From Verrucomicrobiota bacterium (lineage in GTDB: Bacteria; Verrucomicrobiota; Verrucomicrobiia; Verrucomicrobiales; Akkermansiaceae), in NCBI GenBank assembly GCA_030835305.1, contig JAURPJ010000074.1, forward strand, positions 1 to 64,000: a stretch of 64,000 bases of DNA, in the 5' to 3' direction. The stretch's first letter is position 1, and every line of letters begins with the position of its first letter. This document shows positions 21,204 through 28,955 of this stretch, piece by piece. The notes beneath the pieces are model-generated. The model did not search any database. It was not told the origin of the DNA and worked only from the letters and a program-made list of their open reading frames with translations. The translations under genes were made by a program, and so were the position numbers.

Positions 21204-21491
21204 ATGAGTGATTCTCCTCCCGAAGCGGAAAGCCCCGACGAACGGTTCGCGGCCTTTGTCTATTTGCAGGCCCAAAATGGAGGTCTTTTCCTCGGGCGCA
21301 TTCCAAATCCCGCCACCGGTGAGACCTCGGTGAACATCAGGGCAGCCAAAAGCGTCGTAGATTCACTGGAAATGCTAACTGAAAAAACAAAGGGCAACCT
21401 CAACCAGGCCGAGGTAAATATGCTCAAGGTCGCCACCAAAAATGTCCGAAAGCTTTTCAATGAAATAGCCGTTGACCACCCCAAGGCATGA
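21204..21491 (+). CDS. DUF1844 family protein
   Basis: Small 95-aa protein. The family core is clear: FAAFVYLQAQNGGLFLGRIP, NPATGETSVNIRAAKSVVDS, LEMLTEKTKGNLNQAE. DUF1844 proteins occur in verrucomicrobia, planctomycetes, acidobacteria and deltaproteobacteria and have no firm function. The stop overlaps the kdsA start in ATGA, so translation is coupled. This makes it the first gene of the Kdo/LPS-export operon and hints at a role in envelope synthesis, which is inference from position. Confidence 0.85.
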   Translation: MSDSPPEAESPDERFAAFVYLQAQNGGLFLGRIPNPATGETSVNIRAAKSVVDSLEMLTEKTKGNLNQAEVNMLKVATKNVRKLFNEIAVDHPKA

Positions 21492-22309
21492 ACACCTTCA
21501 AACTTGGAAACTTCACTGTCGGCTCGGGCGATCCCTTTTTCATCCTCGGTCCCTGTGGACTTGAAGAGGAAGACTTCGCCTGGCGAATGGCTCGGGCTTT
21601 GAAAGAAATCGCCGACCGACTCGAAATTAAATTTGTCTTCAAAGCCTCTTACGACAAAGCCAACCGGACTTCGGTTGATTCCTACCGCGGCCCCGGAGTC
21701 GAGGAAGGCTGCCGCATTCTTGGCGAGATCGGTCAGAAGCTCGGAGTGCCCGTCACCACAGACGTTCACACGCCCGAAGAAATCGAAATCGCGGCCAACA
21801 CCATCGACCTCCTGCAAATCCCAGCTTTCCTTTGCCGTCAAACCGATCTCCTCGCCGCCGCTGCCAAAAGCGGGCGCCCGGTGAACGTCAAAAAGGGCCA
21901 ATTTCTTGCGCCCTGGGACATCGATCCCATCCTTGGGAAGCTCCGCCACTTCGATTGCCATCAATTCGCCATCACCGAGCGCGGCACCACCTTTGGCTAC
22001 AACAACCTTGTTGCCGACATGCGTTCGCTCCCCTGGATGCGCGAGAATGAAGTGCCGGTCATCTTTGACGCCACCCATTCAGTCCAACGGCCCGGAGGAC
22101 TCGGGGGCACCACCGGGGGTGATGGCGTCCTTGCACCCGTGCTGGCCCGATGCGCCGTTGCCGCCGGAGTCGATGGCATCTTCATGGAGGTGCACGAAGA
22201 CCCTTCCAAAGCCTTATCGGACGGCCCGAACCAAATTCCGCTCGATCAAATCGAACACGTCTTAACGCGCCTCCTTGCCATCCATCGCGCCGCTCACCCG
22301 GAGTCATGA
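21488..22309 (+). CDS. kdsA: 3-deoxy-8-phosphooctulonate synthase
   Basis: Condenses phosphoenolpyruvate with arabinose 5-phosphate to Kdo-8-phosphate, the first committed step of LPS inner-core Kdo. 273 aa. Motifs: FFILGPCGLE, FKASYDKANRTS, YRGPGVEEG, VTTDVHTPEE, LCRQTDLL, VKKGQFLAPWD, ITERGTTFGYNNLV and FDATHSVQRPGG. Cys23 in GPC is the metal ligand of the metal-dependent (Aquifex-type) class, where the E. coli enzyme has Asn. Translationally coupled by ATGA overlaps on both sides. It implies the organism makes Kdo-containing LPS. Confidence 0.96.
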   Translation: MNTFKLGNFTVGSGDPFFILGPCGLEEEDFAWRMARALKEIADRLEIKFVFKASYDKANRTSVDSYRGPGVEEGCRILGEIGQKLGVPVTTDVHTPEEIEIAANTIDLLQIPAFLCRQTDLLAAAAKSGRPVNVKKGQFLAPWDIDPILGKLRHFDCHQFAITERGTTFGYNNLVADMRSLPWMRENEVPVIFDATHSVQRPGGLGGTTGGDGVLAPVLARCAVAAGVDGIFMEVHEDPSKALSDGPNQIPLDQIEHVLTRLLAIHRAAHPES

Positions 22310-22833
22310 AATGTCTCCTTCTTCTTTCGCTTCTCTTCGCCCTACCCTCTTGTCAGGAGGAAAGGAAGCGGGTGAGACCGCAGGCCCATCAAAAATCAAA
22401 GGAAAACGATCCGGCCGAAGAAAAAAAGAAATCCCTCCTCAACGTCCCCGCCGGAGCTGTCATCGAAGACCTCGTTCTTCCCTATTTGGATGATGATGAA
22501 AATAAGGTCTCACTTCTTACAATTAGAGAACTCACTGTCACAGATGATGTCCGTACCGAAACGACCATTCTCAAAGGCAACGACCTTAAGCTCTGGCTCT
22601 TCGACGAAGAAGGCGAAATCAAGAGCACGACCACCATCGCCACTGCCGACTACCTAGTCGACAAAGAACAAATCGTTGCCAAAAGCGAGGTCCTTATGAT
22701 TGGCTCCAATGGGAAATTCGCAACCAGATCCGAAGGTGGTATTTTCTCCCTCGCCACCGGCCAGGCCATCCTGCTGGGTCCGGCCACCTCGAAATTCACA
22801 ATCCCGCCAAAGAAAGAAAAGAACGCCCCATGA
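22306..22833 (+). CDS. LptC-like lipoprotein of the LPS export operon
   Basis: 175 aa from ATG 22306, which overlaps the kdsA stop. A longer frame upstream only reads kdsA out of frame. The signal ends in a lipobox, FALPSC with Cys16, so a lipoprotein is expected. A Lys/Glu-rich linker (about 20-50) is followed by beta strands in the LptC/OstA manner (LTVTDDVRTETTILKGNDLK; ATADYLVDKEQIVAKSEVLM). Sequence alone is weak. The order kdsA - this gene - lptA-like - lptB is the main argument. LptC would be a bitopic membrane protein in E. coli; a lipoprotein here is a variation. Confidence 0.65.
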   Translation: MKCLLLLSLLFALPSCQEERKRVRPQAHQKSKENDPAEEKKKSLLNVPAGAVIEDLVLPYLDDDENKVSLLTIRELTVTDDVRTETTILKGNDLKLWLFDEEGEIKSTTTIATADYLVDKEQIVAKSEVLMIGSNGKFATRSEGGIFSLATGQAILLGPATSKFTIPPKKEKNAP

Positions 22834-23684
22834 AACTTCACCCTCTCCTTATCCTCGCAGCCATCCCGATTTTGGTCGCAGCCCCGCCCTCCCGAGTCAC
22901 TGATGATGAACTCGAGCGCTTTGAACGCCTCATTAAACCCCAAAAAAAACCTGATCTTGGTGCAACAGAAGGCTATGAGAAAGCAGAAGCCCTCAACAAA
23001 GCCTCTGCCCGGCAAATGGCGGAGTTCTTAACCTCCGTCGATCAATCCGCACTCATCTCCCAACTCGACGCCCCGACACCTACAGAAGATAAGGTCAACG
23101 ACCCGCTTGATGGGCTTTTTGAGCCAGCCCCCAACTCCCTTCTGATCTCCTGCAGCAAGGGCATCTATCTGGATGGTGAATCTTATACCATTGACTATCT
23201 GGGCAAAGTGAAAATCCAAGGCAAAGGGCTTACCATGACCTGTGACCAACAGCTGAAAGCTCTATTCTACCCACCCGAAAAAAAGGAGACGGAAAAGAAA
23301 CCTAAAACCCCCGATGAGAAAAAAGATCCTCTCGCCAAATTTGGAGGATTTGGAGACCTTAAACAATTCACGGCAAGCGGCAATGTCCGGGTCAACGGCA
23401 AGACCGAAAACGGGCAGAAAGTCTATATGGGTGGGGATGATGCTCTTTATGAAATGAGCAAAGACGGCGAACTGGAGAATTCAACGATCACTTTTCGCGG
23501 GAAGAAAATCGGCTTTATGATGGGGGACATCACTAACAAAGAAGCCAAGGACACTTCATACGCCATGACCTCCATTTCCGACGACGCATGGATCAAAGCC
23601 GTCGTTCGTGGCCAGACCCTCTTTGTCGAATGGAGTCCCACCGGATGGCTCACCAAGGTCGGATTCCCTCCAAAAAAAAATTAA
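22830..23684 (+). CDS. LptA/OstA-like periplasmic LPS transport protein
   Basis: 284 aa with a short signal peptide (LHPLLILAAIPILVAAPP). The body carries paired beta-strand units of the OstA type: YLDGESYTIDYLGKVKIQGK, LTMTCDQQLKALFYPP, then FTASGNVRVNGKTENGQK and YMGGDDALYEMSKDGELENS. A highly charged Lys/Glu/Pro insertion of about 20 residues (KKETEKKPKTPDEKKDP) splits the two halves. It overlaps the LptC-like gene by ATGA and is 7 bp before lptB. It probably forms part of the periplasmic bridge carrying LPS to the outer membrane. It is longer than E. coli LptA (about 185 aa). Confidence 0.7.
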   Translation: MKLHPLLILAAIPILVAAPPSRVTDDELERFERLIKPQKKPDLGATEGYEKAEALNKASARQMAEFLTSVDQSALISQLDAPTPTEDKVNDPLDGLFEPAPNSLLISCSKGIYLDGESYTIDYLGKVKIQGKGLTMTCDQQLKALFYPPEKKETEKKPKTPDEKKDPLAKFGGFGDLKQFTASGNVRVNGKTENGQKVYMGGDDALYEMSKDGELENSTITFRGKKIGFMMGDITNKEAKDTSYAMTSISDDAWIKAVVRGQTLFVEWSPTGWLTKVGFPPKKN

Positions 23685-23691
23685 GAAACGA

Positions 23692-24432
23692 ATGAGCAAG
23701 ACATCCCCTCTCCTGCAAGTCGAAGGACTCCAAAAATCATACGGTGGCCGGAAGGTTGTCGATGACGTTGATCTTCGTGTAAATCCGGGCGAAATCGTGG
23801 GCTTGCTTGGACCCAACGGAGCAGGGAAAACCACCACATTTTATATGGTCGCCGGCTTGGTTCGCCCCGATCACGGACGAGTCTCCTTTCTTTCGCAGGA
23901 AATCACCCGCCAACCCATGCACAAGCGAGCGCGGCACGGTATGGGATACCTCCCGCAGGAAGAATCAATTTTCAGAAAACTGAGCGTCGAGGACAACCTG
24001 CTGGCTGTTCTTGAAACGCGCAGGGGAATGTCGAAAAAGCAGCGCAACGAGCGGACCGACTCTCTCCTCGATCGCTTTGGCATCGACCACGTTCGCAAGT
24101 CCATGGCCCTGGCCCTCTCGGGCGGAGAAAAACGCCGGCTCTCACTCGCCCGCTGCCTTTGCACTGACCCAAAACTCCTGCTTCTCGACGAACCATTTGT
24201 CGGAATCGACCCGATTGCCGTTCAGGAAATCCACAAGATCATTCGCGAACTCCGGGACAACGATGGCCTGTCCATCCTCATTACCGACCACCAAGTACGA
24301 GAAACCCTCGAAATCGTCGACCGCGCTTCCCTACTGGTGGAAGGAAAAGTCATGCTGGAAGGCTCTTCCGATGATTTGGTAAACAACGAAACCGCGCGTA
24401 AGATTTACTTCGGTAAAGACTTCCGTTTTTAA
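23692..24432 (+). CDS. lptB: LPS export ABC transporter ATP-binding protein
   Basis: ATPase subunit that energises LPS extraction with LptFG. 246 aa from ATG 23692; upstream codons in frame belong to the overlap with the previous gene. Walker A LLGPNGAGKTT (about 37-47), the Q-loop region GYLPQEESIFRKLSVEDNLL (LptB-specific), the signature LSGGEKRR, Walker B LLLLDEPFVGIDP and the switch His in LITDHQVRETL. The C-terminal IYFGKDFRF is also typical. The paired permeases LptF/LptG are not in this window. Confidence 0.95.
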   Translation: MSKTSPLLQVEGLQKSYGGRKVVDDVDLRVNPGEIVGLLGPNGAGKTTTFYMVAGLVRPDHGRVSFLSQEITRQPMHKRARHGMGYLPQEESIFRKLSVEDNLLAVLETRRGMSKKQRNERTDSLLDRFGIDHVRKSMALALSGGEKRRLSLARCLCTDPKLLLLDEPFVGIDPIAVQEIHKIIRELRDNDGLSILITDHQVRETLEIVDRASLLVEGKVMLEGSSDDLVNNETARKIYFGKDFRF

Positions 24433-24475
24433 GGATTAGCCAAAAGCTCCAGCTTACGAGATTCTCAGGGCCTCC

Positions 24476-24503
24476 AAAGGCCGGGGGCTTTCGGCTGCCT
24501 TTC
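24476..24503. terminator. possible convergent terminator between lptB and the HAD gene
   Basis: AAAGGC(CG) and (CGGCT)GCCTTT pair imperfectly around a GGGGCTTT loop. It lies in the 71-bp gap where two genes meet tail to tail. The bulged stem leaves this uncertain. Confidence 0.4.
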
Positions 24504-25154
24504 TTAAAGCGAGAAACCGGCGAGATCAGAAACAACCCGATCCGCTCCGCAGGCGACGAGTTGCTCTGTGTTAAAACTCCCGGTGGCGACCGCGATGCAT
24601 TTTGCTCCGAAAGCATGAGCACATGCGACGTCCTTCGGGGTATCGCCGATCACCAGCGTTTCATCAGAAGAATACTTTCTCCCTGTCGATTCCTCGGCCC
24701 GCTTCAGCGCGATGGGACCCAACATATTCCGGTCCCAGTGATCATCTCCATAAGCCCCAAATTGAAAGTACCCGGCAATTCCATAATGTGCCACCTTGAT
24801 CATGGCACCCCTATCGATATTACCGGTCAGGAGACCCAAGGTGTGCCCGTCTTCCTTAAGTGAGGCCAATACCTCGGTCACCCCGTCAAGAAGACGGCCT
24901 CGGAACTTGGGATCTCCCAAATTGGAGCTCATCCGGGCAAGGTAGGATTGGTAAAACTCCTCCTCAACCTCCGGAACATAGTCTCGCCCAAAGTACTCAA
25001 AAAATCCACGAACGATGCCGCCGTCAGTGCACCCTGCGAGATCGAGAGGCGGCCCCTCCCTACCGAAAACCTCAATCGCCGCCTCTTGCATAGCGGTAAG
25101 ACCGGCACCTCCGGCATCAACCAGGGTGCCGTCAATATCGAAGAGCAGCAGCAT
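24504..25154 (-). CDS. HAD-superfamily phosphatase, phosphoglycolate-phosphatase type
   Basis: 216 aa. The catalytic motif I, LLFDIDGTLVDAGGAG, is at the extreme N-terminus, with the nucleophile Asp6 and general acid Asp8. The helical cap follows (AIEVFGREGPPLDLAGCTDG). Motif II Thr is in GLLTGNIDRGA; the Lys motif is probably in ALKRAEEST; motif IV is TLVIGDTPKDVACA. It is soluble. The start lies 20 bp after the infC stop, so it is probably the last gene of a thrS-infC-HAD transcript. In most bacteria infC is followed by rpmI and rplT, which are missing here. Substrate could be phosphoglycolate or another small phosphoester. Confidence 0.85.
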   Translation of the reverse strand: MLLLFDIDGTLVDAGGAGLTAMQEAAIEVFGREGPPLDLAGCTDGGIVRGFFEYFGRDYVPEVEEEFYQSYLARMSSNLGDPKFRGRLLDGVTEVLASLKEDGHTLGLLTGNIDRGAMIKVAHYGIAGYFQFGAYGDDHWDRNMLGPIALKRAEESTGRKYSSDETLVIGDTPKDVACAHAFGAKCIAVATGSFNTEQLVACGADRVVSDLAGFSL

Positions 25155-25174
25155 GAGAAGATGAAAAAGTAATC

Positions 25175-25846
25175 CTACTCCTCTTCGCCTTCATGAGCCT
25201 CTTCGTTGTCAATATCATCGTCGTTGTCAAACTCGTGATCCCTCGCCTCGTCCTCGTGAATCAGCTCGCCGTGGGAAAGCATGAAACGACGCTCGCGCTT
25301 CTCGGCTGGGATTGGTGAAAGAACCATTCCGATGGCACGTCCGGCCAACTTGGGTTCCATGTCGACGTGGGACATTCCGGCAAGATCGTTTTTGACACGT
25401 TCCATGACCTCGAAGCCAATGTCACGGTGGGCATTTTCGCGACCACGAAACTGCAGCTGGACACGCACCTTGTTGCCCTCGTCGAGGAACTTCTCGGCAC
25501 GAGCGCACTTGATGTTGTAATCATGCTCCTCGGTGCGGACGCGGAATTTCACTTCCTTCATCTTCACCGGACCTTTGCTCTTCGAAGTCTTCTTAAGCTT
25601 GGACTGCTCGTATTTGTACTTTCCGTAGTCGACAATCCGGCAAACCGGAGGATCAGCGTTGGGAGCAATCTCAACAAGATCGAGCCCCACGGACTTGGCC
25701 TTATCAATGGCTTCACGAGTCGTCATGACACCAAGCTGTTGACTGTCTTCACCGTAAACAACACGGATTCTGGGAGCACGAATACGCTCGTTCACCCGGG
25801 TCATATCCCGGCGTGCTCTTTTGAACTTCTTTTTCTTCTTAGCTAT
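25175..25846 (-). CDS. infC: translation initiation factor IF-3, apparent AUA start
   Basis: IF-3 binds the 30S subunit, blocks premature 50S joining and checks the start codon. Domains: the N-domain VNERIRAPRIRVVYGEDSQQ, the linker YKYEQSKLKKTSK, and the C-domain KEVKFRVRTEEHDYNIK. An acidic tail of about 25 residues is added. The first ATG (25804) would cut off a typical basic N-terminus. In frame upstream is ATA (25844-25846) then GCT AAG AAG..., giving (M)AKKKKKFKRARRD, with a stop (TAA) 7 codons before it and no ATG/GTG/TTG between. Non-AUG starts (AUU, AUC, AUA) are the known basis of infC autoregulation. Hence 223 aa rather than 209. It follows thrS, as in E. coli. Confidence 0.9.
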   Translation of the reverse strand: MAKKKKKFKRARRDMTRVNERIRAPRIRVVYGEDSQQLGVMTTREAIDKAKSVGLDLVEIAPNADPPVCRIVDYGKYKYEQSKLKKTSKSKGPVKMKEVKFRVRTEEHDYNIKCARAEKFLDEGNKVRVQLQFRGRENAHRDIGFEVMERVKNDLAGMSHVDMEPKLAGRAIGMVLSPIPAEKRERRFMLSHGELIHEDEARDHEFDNDDDIDNEEAHEGEEE

Positions 25847-25993
25847 GGTCTTGGCAGGTTGTAGTTATCGGGGGGAGGAACTAAGAAGGCACGAGGCCAC
25901 CTTGAGTCCCAAGGGATCAGAATCGCCCCAAGCGGGGCGGGTGCAAGAATCATCTCTCATACGTGGGACACGCGTCTGGATGAAAGCCGGCGA

Positions 25994-27874
25994 TCAAAGC
26001 GACCGGCTGGAGATGTCTTGGGAAATCTTGGTGACGAAATCATTCGTGGAAATACTGCCGAGATCGCCTTGATCCCGATGGCGCACACTAACAGAGTTTT
26101 CCTCCACCTCGCGCGCGCCGAGAACGGCAAGGTAGGGAATCCGGTCCATGCGTGCAAGGCGAATCTTGGCACCAATTTTGTCACCAGCATGATCGACAGT
26201 CACGCGTACGCCCAACTCGGCGAGTTCCTTGGCCAGTTCATCAGCCTCTCTGGAATACTTTTCCGAGATCGGAAGCACCCTCACCTGCTCGGGAGCGAGC
26301 CACGTGGGGAACTTACCTTCGAAGTGCTCGATCAGGAGGCCGACGAACCGCTCCAGTGAACCAAAGGGAGCACGGTGGATCATGACCGGGCGGTGTGCTT
26401 TATTGTCCGAGCCAACGTAGCTGAGATCAAATCGCTCCGGCAGATTATAGTCCACTTGGACCGTTCCGAGCTGCCAATCGCGCCCGATGACGTCCTTGAC
26501 GACAAAGTCGATCTTGGGACCGTAAAAGGCGGCCTCTCCGGGCTCCTCGGTGTAATCCACGCCGAGAGTCTGAACGGCTTCGCGCAGCGCGGCCTCGGCC
26601 TTATCCCAATTCGCGGGATTACCGACATATTTGTCGCTGTCGGGATCACGGAGAGAAAGTCGCACCCCATAATCAGTTATCCCAAGAGTGCTGAGGACCT
26701 TTTTGACGAGACCCAAACACCCTTGGATTTCACCGCCCACCTGCTCCGGGGTGCAGAAAAGATGGGCATCGTCCTGGGTAAAACTCCGCACGCGGGTCAG
26801 CCCACCAAGCTCGCCGGACTGTTCCCAACGGTAAACAGTCCCAAATTCCGCGAGCCGCACCGGCAGGTCACGATAAGAACGATGTTCACTGTCAAAAATC
26901 TTGATGTGGTGCGGGCAATTCATCGGCTTGAGGAGGAAGCCCTCAATCTCGCCGGTGGAAATAAAATTTACCAGGTCACTGCACTTCGCGCCGTCATCAG
27001 CGAGTTGCCTTATGGCATCCCGCTCCACGATGGGCGGGAATTGGCTGTCCTCGTAATACGGGAAGTGCCCGGAAGTCCGGTAAAGATCCAACTTGCCAAT
27101 ATGAGGGGTGAAGACCTGAAAGTAGCCTTGTTTGTCGAGCTCCTCCGAAATGAAGTCCTGCAACTCGCGGCGAATGATTCCGCCTTTCGGCTTCCAAAGC
27201 GGAAGTCCCTGTCCCACCGACTCATCAAAGGCAAAGAGATTCATCTCCTTGCCCAGACGGCGGTGATCACGCTTCTTGGCTTCTTCAAGTCGCTCGAGGT
27301 GCTCATCAAGAAGCGTCCGATTCTTGAAACAAGTCCCGTAAATCCGTTGGAGCGACTGCTTATCCTTGTCACCCTTGTAAAACGCGCTTGCAACCGACAT
27401 CACCTTGAAGGCCTTACAATTCCCGGTGCGGCCCACGTGCGGGCCGGCGCAAAGATCCCAAAAATCACCATTTTTAAAAATCGAGATTTCCTCGTCCTCG
27501 GGAATGTCATTGAGAAGGTCGACTTTAAAAACCGACTCCACCTCGCGCTCGGCCACCGAGGCCAAACGGCCCGACTTGGCCAAAGCCATCGCGTCGTCAC
27601 GACTTACCACGATGCGCTCGAAGGGAGCATTTTCCTTCACCACCTTCTTCATCTCCGCTTCGATCTGCGCGAAGTCATCGGGCGTAATCCGGTGCCCGAG
27701 ATCGACATCGTAATAGAATCCACCCTCAACCGGGGGGCCGGCAGCGAATTGAGCATCCGGCCAGATCCGCGAAACCGCGGTCGCCAGCACGTGAGCACAG
27801 GAGTGGCGCAAGCGCTCCAGATCGGACATCTGGTGGCGTTCCTCTAAGGTTTTACGGTCATTTTTGTCTGCCAT
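25994..27874 (-). CDS. thrS: threonyl-tRNA synthetase lacking the TGS domain
   Basis: Class II synthetase charging tRNA-Thr. 626 aa from ATG 27874 (MADKNDRK). The editing domain begins at once: HSCAH at 24-28 and DLCAGPHVG carry the zinc and editing residues. The catalytic core has motif 2 VYRWEQSGELGGLTRVRSFTQDD, MNCPHH (E. coli NCPGH), and the motif 3 area PVMIHRAPFGSLERF. The anticodon-binding domain closes with WLAPEQVRVLPI and EKIGAKIR-like GDKIGAKIRLAR. The ~60-residue TGS domain of E. coli ThrRS is absent, while an insertion of 20-odd residues (around ERDAIRQLADDGAKCSD) enlarges the core. No frame upstream restores TGS. Confidence 0.95.
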   Translation of the reverse strand: MADKNDRKTLEERHQMSDLERLRHSCAHVLATAVSRIWPDAQFAAGPPVEGGFYYDVDLGHRITPDDFAQIEAEMKKVVKENAPFERIVVSRDDAMALAKSGRLASVAEREVESVFKVDLLNDIPEDEEISIFKNGDFWDLCAGPHVGRTGNCKAFKVMSVASAFYKGDKDKQSLQRIYGTCFKNRTLLDEHLERLEEAKKRDHRRLGKEMNLFAFDESVGQGLPLWKPKGGIIRRELQDFISEELDKQGYFQVFTPHIGKLDLYRTSGHFPYYEDSQFPPIVERDAIRQLADDGAKCSDLVNFISTGEIEGFLLKPMNCPHHIKIFDSEHRSYRDLPVRLAEFGTVYRWEQSGELGGLTRVRSFTQDDAHLFCTPEQVGGEIQGCLGLVKKVLSTLGITDYGVRLSLRDPDSDKYVGNPANWDKAEAALREAVQTLGVDYTEEPGEAAFYGPKIDFVVKDVIGRDWQLGTVQVDYNLPERFDLSYVGSDNKAHRPVMIHRAPFGSLERFVGLLIEHFEGKFPTWLAPEQVRVLPISEKYSREADELAKELAELGVRVTVDHAGDKIGAKIRLARMDRIPYLAVLGAREVEENSVSVRHRDQGDLGSISTNDFVTKISQDISSRSL

Positions 27875-27954
27875 GCGAAGCGGAGATAAAGCAGGTCGAT
27901 GACGGAATTGCAAGCGTTGCTCATTGCGGAAATACGAGTATCAATGATGCTCGA

Positions 27955-28683
27955 ATGAGAACTCCCACCCTAGAGGACAGACTTGCTGTCCGCGAAAAGC
28001 CCACCGGCTCTCCTGTCATGTTTCAAAAGTGGAGCAATCTCCTTTTTCTTCACTGGGAGATCGAACCGGGTGAAATCACGAAAAGAATACCCGATCGGCT
28101 GTCGATCGATTTACATAAGGGCAAAACCTACCTCGGACTCGTGCCCTTTTTTATGAGAAAAGTCCGCCCCCGCTTTCTACCGCAAATGCCGTGGCTTTCA
28201 AATTTCCTCGAATTGAACGTCCGCGCTTACGTTTACGACGAGTACGGTCGACCGGGCGTTTGGTTTTTCTCGCTCGACTGCGACCAGCCGATCGCAGTCG
28301 AACTAGCACGAAAATTTTTCCACCTTCCCTACCGGCATTCCCGGATGTCGGCCGCAGGTTCGATTTACCGCTGTCAGCGAAAGTGCCAGGACGAAGAAGC
28401 TATTTACGACTACAAGGGCTCCGGCACCCTTCGGACTGCAGAGCCAGGCTCGCTAGAATTCTTCCTCCTGGAGCGCTACCTCCTTTTTTCAGAATCACGG
28501 AACGGCAAGATTCATTGCGGTCAGGTGTATCACGAGCCCTATCAATTCACCGAGGCCAAGGTCAGGAAATATAGCACCGCCCCCATTGAGTGGGGCAATC
28601 TCCGGGTGAGTGGCGAGCCGATTTCCAAACTCTACAGCCCGCGTGTTCCGGTCAACATCCACCCGCTTCGCAAGGTCAAATGA
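27955..28683 (+). CDS. DUF2071 family protein (YqjF-like)
   Basis: 242 aa. Family features: QKWSNLLFLHWEIEPGEI near the start, RIPDRLSIDLHKGKTYLGLV, LELNVRAYVYDEYGRPGVWF and FSLDCDQPIAVELARKFFHL. The C-terminus has FTEAKVRKYSTAPIEW. DUF2071 proteins are soluble, often about 240 aa, with an acetoacetate-decarboxylase-like fold; their reaction is not established. It is divergent from thrS with 80 bp between. No partner gene is apparent. Confidence 0.86.
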   Translation: MRTPTLEDRLAVREKPTGSPVMFQKWSNLLFLHWEIEPGEITKRIPDRLSIDLHKGKTYLGLVPFFMRKVRPRFLPQMPWLSNFLELNVRAYVYDEYGRPGVWFFSLDCDQPIAVELARKFFHLPYRHSRMSAAGSIYRCQRKCQDEEAIYDYKGSGTLRTAEPGSLEFFLLERYLLFSESRNGKIHCGQVYHEPYQFTEAKVRKYSTAPIEWGNLRVSGEPISKLYSPRVPVNIHPLRKVK

Positions 28684-28724
28684 CGAAGCGACTGTCTTCA
28701 AATTACCCTCTCTCAAAATCTGAC

Positions 28725-28931
28725 TTACTGATCACACCACGAAAAAATCCGCTCAATCAAGGACGGGTTTGAGGGGTAGAAATCCTGGTCGAAAACCTGG
28801 CGACGGCGACACGCGAGACCAAGCAGTCCCGCGAAGGCCACACCAAGAAGGGAGGATGGTTCCGAAATTCCAGCAGCATTGGCCTGGGCGTCACCGACGT
28901 CCGCTCCCGCCAGAGCAACAATTCTTCCCCC
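28725..28931 (-). pseudogene. orphan PEP-CTERM anchor remnant
   Basis: On the minus strand an open stretch of 68 codons between two stops encodes GADVGDAQANAAGISEPSSL, a hydrophobic helix (LGVAFAGLLGLA) and CRRRQ, the three-part PEP-CTERM signal. It then runs on about 20 residues to a TAA at 28725-28727. There is no start codon, signal peptide or protein body. The same frame continues upstream into the SGNH/DUF1080 gene, separated by its TGA (28956-28958) and a TAG (28932-28934). A deleted PEP-CTERM gene is the simplest reading. Confidence 0.6.
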
Positions 28932-28955
28932 CTAGAGTTTAGGGCACTCCCGGAT

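Noticed and set aside
22150-22305. N-terminal extension of the LptC-like protein
   Set aside because: The 52 extra residues are kdsA read out of frame; the ATG at 22306 starts a good lipoprotein signal and overlaps the kdsA stop.
23608-23691. N-terminal extension of lptB
   Set aside because: Lies within the previous gene; the ATG at 23692 gives the standard LptB start.
26375-27847. A 490-codon frame opposite thrS
   Set aside because: Length alone is striking, but it mirrors a conserved synthetase and shows no signal, domain or start context.
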